DNA of 17,144 bases from Actinomycetota bacterium (lineage in GTDB: Bacteria > Actinomycetota > Thermoleophilia > Gaiellales > Gaiellaceae): positions 1 to 17,144 of the forward strand of contig JACDCN010000012.1 of NCBI GenBank assembly GCA_013817555.1, written 5' to 3'. How positions within the stretch are numbered: the stretch's first letter is position 1; each line of letters begins with the position of its first letter. A model generated the notes under the pieces. It searched no databases. It was not told the DNA's origin and saw only the letters and a program-made list of their open reading frames with translations. Below are positions 13,757-17,144 of the stretch, one piece after another. A program made the translations under genes and the position numbers.

Positions 13757-14968
13757 TCACTCGAAGCGCCAGCCGTCACCTGCGGCGAACGACTTCAGGA
13801 TCCGGCGGGCGACGACCATGCGGTGCACCTCGTCCGGGCCGTCGTAGATCCGCGCCCCGCGCGCTTGCGACAGCATCCCCGCGAGCGGCGTCTCGTCGGT
13901 CAGCCCGCGCGCGCCGTGTACCTGCACCGCCCGGTCAACGACGTCGTTCAGCGCCTTCGCCGCGTAGAACTTGATCAGCGACACCTCGACCCGCGCCTCG
14001 TCGCCCTGGTCGATCTTGTGCGCGGCGTCGAGCGTCAACAAGCGGCACGCCTGGATCTCGGCCGCGGAGTCCGCGATCCAGTTCTGGACTGTTTGCTTCT
14101 CGGCGAGCGGCCCGCCGAACGTCTCCCGCTCGAGCGCGTAGGAGCACATGAGCTCGAACGCGCGCTGCATCTGCCCGAGCCACCGCATGACGTGGTGGAT
14201 GCGGCCAGGTCCGAGCCGCTTCTGCGCGATCCGGAACCCCTCGCCCTCCTCGCCGAGCGTGTTGTCGACCGGAACGCGGACACCCGTGTAGCGCACCTCG
14301 CAGTGCGTCGTCCATCCGCGGCCGCGGTGGCCCATCGTGGGAATCGCGCGGACGACCTCGACCCCGGGCGTGTCGGCAGGGACCACGATCTGCGTCGCGC
14401 GGCGATGCGGCTCGGCGTTGGGATCCGTGACCGCCATCACGATCCCGAAGGACGCTCCCTCGGCGCCCGACGAGAACCACTTGTGACCGTCGATCACCCA
14501 CTCGTCGCCGTCGCGTACCGCACGCGTCTTCAGACCCGTCGGGTCGGATCCCGACACGTCCGGCTCGGTCATGGAGAAGAACGAGCGCACCTCGCCCGCG
14601 ACGAGCGGCCTGAGCCAGCGCTCCTTCTGCTCGTCGGTCCCAAACTGCCACAGGATCTCCCCATTGCCCGCGTCCGGCGCCTGGCAGCCGAGGATCAGCT
14701 GCCCCCAGAGCGAGCGCCCGATCTCCTCATTCAGGAACGCATAGGTGAGGAAGCTCCCGTTCGAGCCGCCGGCTTCAGGCGGCAGGTGCGGAGCCCAGAG
14801 GCCTCCTTCCTTGGCGACCGTTCGTAGTCGCGAAACGAGCGCGTCCGCCTCCTCGTCCTCGCGGTCGAGCGCCTGCTCGTTCGGGTACACGTGCTCCTCC
14901 ATGAAGGCTCGCACGCGCGCCTTCAGCTCCTGCACCTCGTCAGTCGGACGGAGATCCGTGATCGTCAC
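13757..14968 (-). CDS. ACAD10/ACAD11-type acyl-CoA dehydrogenase
   Basis: 403 residues from GTG at 14968. Seen: TITDLRPTDEVQELKARVRAF, APDAGNGEILWQFG (97-110), FSMTEPDVSGSD (131-142), GHKWFSSGA (161-169), the LGPGRIHHVMR segment (252-262), RLLTLDAAHKID (309-320), QVHGARGLTDETPLA and YDGPDEVHRMVVAR (375-388). Known: LGPGRIHH, RLLTL-x-AAH and DGPDEVH are shared with mammalian ACAD10/ACAD11 and plant IBR3. The usual YEGT glutamate is an aspartate here (D376), as in that subfamily. In mammals this domain is fused to an APH-like kinase and the pair processes 4-hydroxyacyl-CoAs; the kinase is a separate gene here, at 15988-17088. The frame is open to 15613, but that extension would run through the divergent oxidoreductase gene. 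No Shine-Dalgarno sequence precedes the GTG. Confidence 0.9.
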   Translation of the reverse strand: MTITDLRPTDEVQELKARVRAFMEEHVYPNEQALDREDEEADALVSRLRTVAKEGGLWAPHLPPEAGGSNGSFLTYAFLNEEIGRSLWGQLILGCQAPDAGNGEILWQFGTDEQKERWLRPLVAGEVRSFFSMTEPDVSGSDPTGLKTRAVRDGDEWVIDGHKWFSSGAEGASFGIVMAVTDPNAEPHRRATQIVVPADTPGVEVVRAIPTMGHRGRGWTTHCEVRYTGVRVPVDNTLGEEGEGFRIAQKRLGPGRIHHVMRWLGQMQRAFELMCSYALERETFGGPLAEKQTVQNWIADSAAEIQACRLLTLDAAHKIDQGDEARVEVSLIKFYAAKALNDVVDRAVQVHGARGLTDETPLAGMLSQARGARIYDGPDEVHRMVVARRILKSFAAGDGWRFE

Positions 14969-14990
14969 GGCGTTAGCATCGCACCGATGC
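14969..14990. promoter_or_regulatory. 18-bp divergent start region with palindrome
   Basis: Only 18 bases separate the GTG of the minus-strand dehydrogenase (14968) from the ATG of the plus-strand oxidoreductase (14987). A perfect palindrome, GCATCG-cac-CGATGC (14976-14990), overlaps the ATG. TAGCAT (14974-14979) fits a TANNNT -10 box 7 bases before the ATG. Both mRNAs must start at or very near the start codons unless their promoters lie inside the neighbouring gene. The regulator, if any, is unknown. Confidence 0.4.
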
Positions 14991-15991
14991 GCCTCGGGTT
15001 CTACATGGGATACGCGCCGCCGGGCACGAGCCCGCTCGAGCCGATCGCCCTCGCGCAGGAGGCGGAGCGGCTTGGCTACGACTCCGCGTGGGCCGCCGAG
15101 GCGTGGGGGACCGACTGCGTGAGCGTCCTCGCATGGCTCGGTGCGACGACGACCCGGATCAAGATCGGGAGCGCGATCATGCAGATTCCCGGCCGCACGC
15201 CGTCGAACACCGCGATGACGGCAGCGACGCTCGACCTCCTCTCCGAGGGCCGCTTCCTGCTCGGGCTCGGCACCTCGGGACCGCAGGTCGTCGAGGGCTG
15301 GCACGGCGAGCCCTGGGGAAAGCCGCTCACGAAGACGCGCGAATACGTCGAGATCGTGCGCACGGCGCTCCGCCGCGAGCTGGTGGAGCACCACGGCGAG
15401 CACTACGACATCCCGTTCTCGAACGGGACCGGCCTCGGCAAGCCCCTCAAGCTGATGGCGCGGCCGCTGCGCGCCGACATTCCCATCTACCTGGCGGCGA
15501 TGCGGCCCAAGGCTGTCGCGCAGGCGTTCGAGATCGCCGATGGCTGGCTGCCGATCTTCTGGTCGCCGGAGCAGGCGCCGAAGGTCTTCGCGTCCGCGCT
15601 CGCCAACAGGCACGAGGACTTCGACGTCGCGCCCACCGCGCCCGCGATCCTGATCGACGACGTCGAGGCCGGACGCGAGTTTCTCAAGCCCTACTACGCG
15701 CTCTACGTGGGTGGCATGGGCGCGCGCGGCCAGAACTTCTACAACGACTTGTTCGCGCGCTATGGCTACGAGGACGAAGCGCGGAAGATCCAGGATCTCT
15801 ATCTCGATGGGAACAAGCGCGACGCCGCTGCTGCCATTCCGGACTCGTTCATCGACGAAGTCGCGCTGGTAGGGCCGAAGGAGCGGCTCGCAGAGCGCGT
15901 AGACGCGTGGCGCGAATCGGGCGCGACCTCGCTGCTCGTCTCCACGCAGCAGCCCGAAGCGCTGCGAGCACTCGCCGAAATCGCGCTCTAG
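14987..15991 (+). CDS. LLM-class F420-dependent oxidoreductase (Rv3520c-like)
   Basis: 334 residues. Seen: a luciferase-like TIM-barrel start MRLGFYMGYAPPG, YDSAWAAEAWGTD (31-43), ATTTRIKIGSAIMQIPGRTP (53-72), LSEGRFLLGLGTSGPQVVEGW (85-105), GLGKPLKL (149-156), LRADIPIYLAAM (161-172) and IADGWLPIFWSP (183-194). This pattern, especially AEAWG and GTSGPQVVEGWHG, resembles mycobacterial Rv3520c-type proteins. Known: LLM proteins of actinobacteria mostly use cofactor F420, whose biosynthesis gene lies at the window's left edge. The reaction and substrate of this group are not established. The start is the ATG at 14987; an open frame from 14891 would overlap the divergent dehydrogenase start and lacks family character. 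The stop shares the four bases CTAG with the stop of the converging kinase gene. Confidence 0.9.
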   Translation: MRLGFYMGYAPPGTSPLEPIALAQEAERLGYDSAWAAEAWGTDCVSVLAWLGATTTRIKIGSAIMQIPGRTPSNTAMTAATLDLLSEGRFLLGLGTSGPQVVEGWHGEPWGKPLTKTREYVEIVRTALRRELVEHHGEHYDIPFSNGTGLGKPLKLMARPLRADIPIYLAAMRPKAVAQAFEIADGWLPIFWSPEQAPKVFASALANRHEDFDVAPTAPAILIDDVEAGREFLKPYYALYVGGMGARGQNFYNDLFARYGYEDEARKIQDLYLDGNKRDAAAAIPDSFIDEVALVGPKERLAERVDAWRESGATSLLVSTQQPEALRALAEIAL

Positions 15992-17088
15992 CGGAAGATT
16001 GTGGCGGCCGCGGCTTCGGCGAGATACGGAACACCCTCCTCGAACCTCGCGGCACGCTCGTCTTCGGAGCCGAGCTCACCCCGGACGTACCGGCCGTAGA
16101 TCGCCTCACAGAAGACGGCCGCTTTCCAGAGGGCGAGCCCCTCGAACCACGACAGCGAGTCGACGGCGCGACCGCTCCGCGCTAGGTAGAGGTCGGCCAG
16201 CTCGGACTTGGAAGGGAAGCCGGGAAGCGCCGTCACCGGCGACGTGCCGAGCGGATTAGGAGGGCCCTCGGGCTCGCTGTACGTTGCGAGCAGGTAACCG
16301 AGGTCGGCTCGCGGGTCCCCGATCGCGCCCATCTCCCAGTCGAGCACGGCGACGATCCGCGACGGATCTCCTCGAGCGACCATCGTGTTCCCGAGGCGAA
16401 AGTCGCCGTGCACGACGGTCTCCGGCAACGGTGCCGGCACGTTGTCCCCGAGCCACTCACCGACCCGCTCGACGGTCGGGATCTCGCGTGTCTTGTTGAT
16501 GCCCCAGAGCTGCGTGAAGCGCCGGACTTGGCGCTCGTTGTAGCTTCCGGGCCGAGCGAACGCGGCGAGCCCGGGAGTCGTGACGTCCGCTCGGTGGATC
16601 TCGACCAGCGACTCGACGAGATCGGTCGCAAGGCTCCTTCGCGTCGACTCGTCTTCGAGCCCCGGTACGAGCTCGTCCGTCACGACGTCTCCGTCGATGT
16701 ACGTCATGACGTAGAAGGGGACGCCGAGAATGGTCTCGTCCTCGGCGACGGCGACGATCGTCGGAAGGCGTGCGAACCCGGCATCGCGTAGAGCCAGCTG
16801 GAGCGTTGCCTCGCGAACCACGTCGTGCGCCGAAGGTGGAAGCGGCGGACGGGGAGGACGCCGCAGCACGTAGCGGTCCGCGCCGCGCTCCAGCAGGAAG
16901 GTGAAGTTCGAGCCGCCCCCTTCGCCGATCCGTCGCGCCCGCACGTCCCCGGAGCCGAGGCGATGCTCGTCGAGGAACGCGCGTACCCGATCGAGGACGA
17001 GCAACGGTGGCTTCGATGCGAGAGCGGCAACCGTCTCGACGATGTCGCCCGACGGCCCGGAGGCAGCTGGCCCGGTAAACGAAGACAT
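15988..17088 (-). CDS. APH-like phosphotransferase, ACAD10/11 kinase-domain type
   Basis: 366 residues. Seen: RIGEGGGSNFTFLLERG (53-69), a nucleotide-binding beta region; RYVLRRPPRPPLPPSAHDVVREATLQLAL with the likely ATP-lysine position taken by R76/R77; FYVMTYIDGDV (125-135); the catalytic loop HGDFRLGN (227-234) with D229 and N234; and the metal-binding VLDWE-x5-GDPRADLGYL with D250. Known: this is not a drug-resistance enzyme in its closest relatives. The same motifs occur in the N-terminal kinase domain of ACAD10/ACAD11 and in LvaA of Pseudomonas levulinate catabolism, which act on 4-hydroxyacyl-CoA. The presence of an ACAD10/11-type dehydrogenase two genes away supports this. The start is the ATG at 17088, with TAGGAT (17100-17095) ending 6 bases upstream on the same strand. 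It is divergent from the next gene. Confidence 0.88.
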   Translation of the reverse strand: MSSFTGPAASGPSGDIVETVAALASKPPLLVLDRVRAFLDEHRLGSGDVRARRIGEGGGSNFTFLLERGADRYVLRRPPRPPLPPSAHDVVREATLQLALRDAGFARLPTIVAVAEDETILGVPFYVMTYIDGDVVTDELVPGLEDESTRRSLATDLVESLVEIHRADVTTPGLAAFARPGSYNERQVRRFTQLWGINKTREIPTVERVGEWLGDNVPAPLPETVVHGDFRLGNTMVARGDPSRIVAVLDWEMGAIGDPRADLGYLLATYSEPEGPPNPLGTSPVTALPGFPSKSELADLYLARSGRAVDSLSWFEGLALWKAAVFCEAIYGRYVRGELGSEDERAARFEEGVPYLAEAAAATIFR

Positions 17089-17094
17089 CGTGCG

Positions 17095-17100
17095 ATCCTA
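17095..17100 (-). promoter_or_regulatory. Candidate -10 box of the phosphotransferase gene
   Basis: TAGGAT on the minus strand ends 6 bases before the ATG at 17088, the same layout as at vapB. I see no convincing -35 box, so this is tentative. Confidence 0.35.
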
Positions 17101-17107
17101 TGGCGCG

Positions 17108-17144
17108 ATGCGACGCCGGCTCTATCTCATGCGGCACGGGGCGG
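17108..17144 (+). CDS. Histidine-phosphatase family protein (SixA/phosphoglycerate-mutase-like), first codons only
   Basis: The last 37 bases encode MRRRLYLMRHGA. The RHG motif right after a short hydrophobic strand is the N-terminal catalytic signature of the histidine phosphatase superfamily, whose histidine is phosphorylated during catalysis. The gene is cut by the window end. It starts 19 bases from the divergent phosphotransferase start. An ATG at 17100 is in another frame. With 12 residues visible, the subfamily cannot be assigned. Confidence 0.7.
   Translation, partial: MRRRLYLMRHGA

Noticed and set aside
14969..15613. N-terminal extension of the ACAD10/11-type dehydrogenase
   Set aside because: It would run antisense through the first 627 bases of the LLM oxidoreductase gene and has no family similarity.
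15988..17088. Aminoglycoside resistance gene
   Set aside because: The APH fold is shared by many kinases. The HGDFRLGN and LDWE-x5-GDPRADLGYL motifs and the neighbouring dehydrogenase fit the ACAD10/11 kinase-domain type.

Overview
The window is very GC-rich and its genes are densely packed. Many start codons are GTG or TTG, genes often overlap in ATGA style, and the gene content (F420 enzymes, several acyl-CoA dehydrogenases, a branched-chain-amino-acid-type ABC transporter) points to a high-GC actinobacterium. The class Thermoleophilia (Gaiellales/Solirubrobacterales-like) or a relative is my best guess. This rests on gene content and style only; no rRNA or marker gene is present.

Left edge (1-811): the 5' part of a minus-strand FO synthase gene (cofG/fbiC type, cofactor F420 biosynthesis), a frameshifted remnant of a YCII/DGPF-domain gene, and a hairpin-rich gap. 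Positions 812-5547 (minus strand) hold a complete five-gene Liv-type (HAAT) ABC importer, transcribed in the order livG-livF-livH-livM-substrate-binding protein, behind a recognisable promoter. Positions 5600-6330 hold a vapBC toxin-antitoxin module (minus strand) with an AT-rich promoter made of four GCATCA repeats. It lies between the importer and a divergent six-gene plus-strand operon.

Positions 6558-12669 (plus strand) are a tightly coupled acyl-CoA catabolic operon: a two-subunit acyl-CoA dehydrogenase pair, an acyl-CoA synthetase, an enoyl-CoA hydratase, a zinc-free quinone-oxidoreductase-type reductase and an SDR. Neighbouring genes overlap by up to 4 bases, abut, or are 1 base apart. 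A DUF1295 membrane protein (steroid 5-alpha-reductase fold) follows at 12832-13626.

The right end (13757-17088) holds an ACAD10/11-type acyl-CoA dehydrogenase (minus), an F420-dependent LLM oxidoreductase (plus) and an aminoglycoside-phosphotransferase-like kinase (minus). The first codons of a histidine-phosphatase gene (plus) close the window.

Together the genes look like an uptake and beta-oxidation island for an organic acid that is first activated to its CoA thioester: importer, then ligase, dehydrogenase pair, hydratase and SDR. The ACAD10/11-type dehydrogenase plus APH-like kinase resembles, as separate genes, the two halves of mammalian ACAD10/ACAD11. It also resembles the LvaA/LvaC part of the Pseudomonas levulinate pathway, which processes 4-hydroxyacyl-CoA by phosphorylation. 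No thiolase is present and the substrate cannot be read from the sequence. The intergenic regions carry two families of short palindromes arranged as inverted pairs (REPIN-like), and several genes have -10-like boxes 6-9 bases before the start codon, suggesting leaderless mRNAs.
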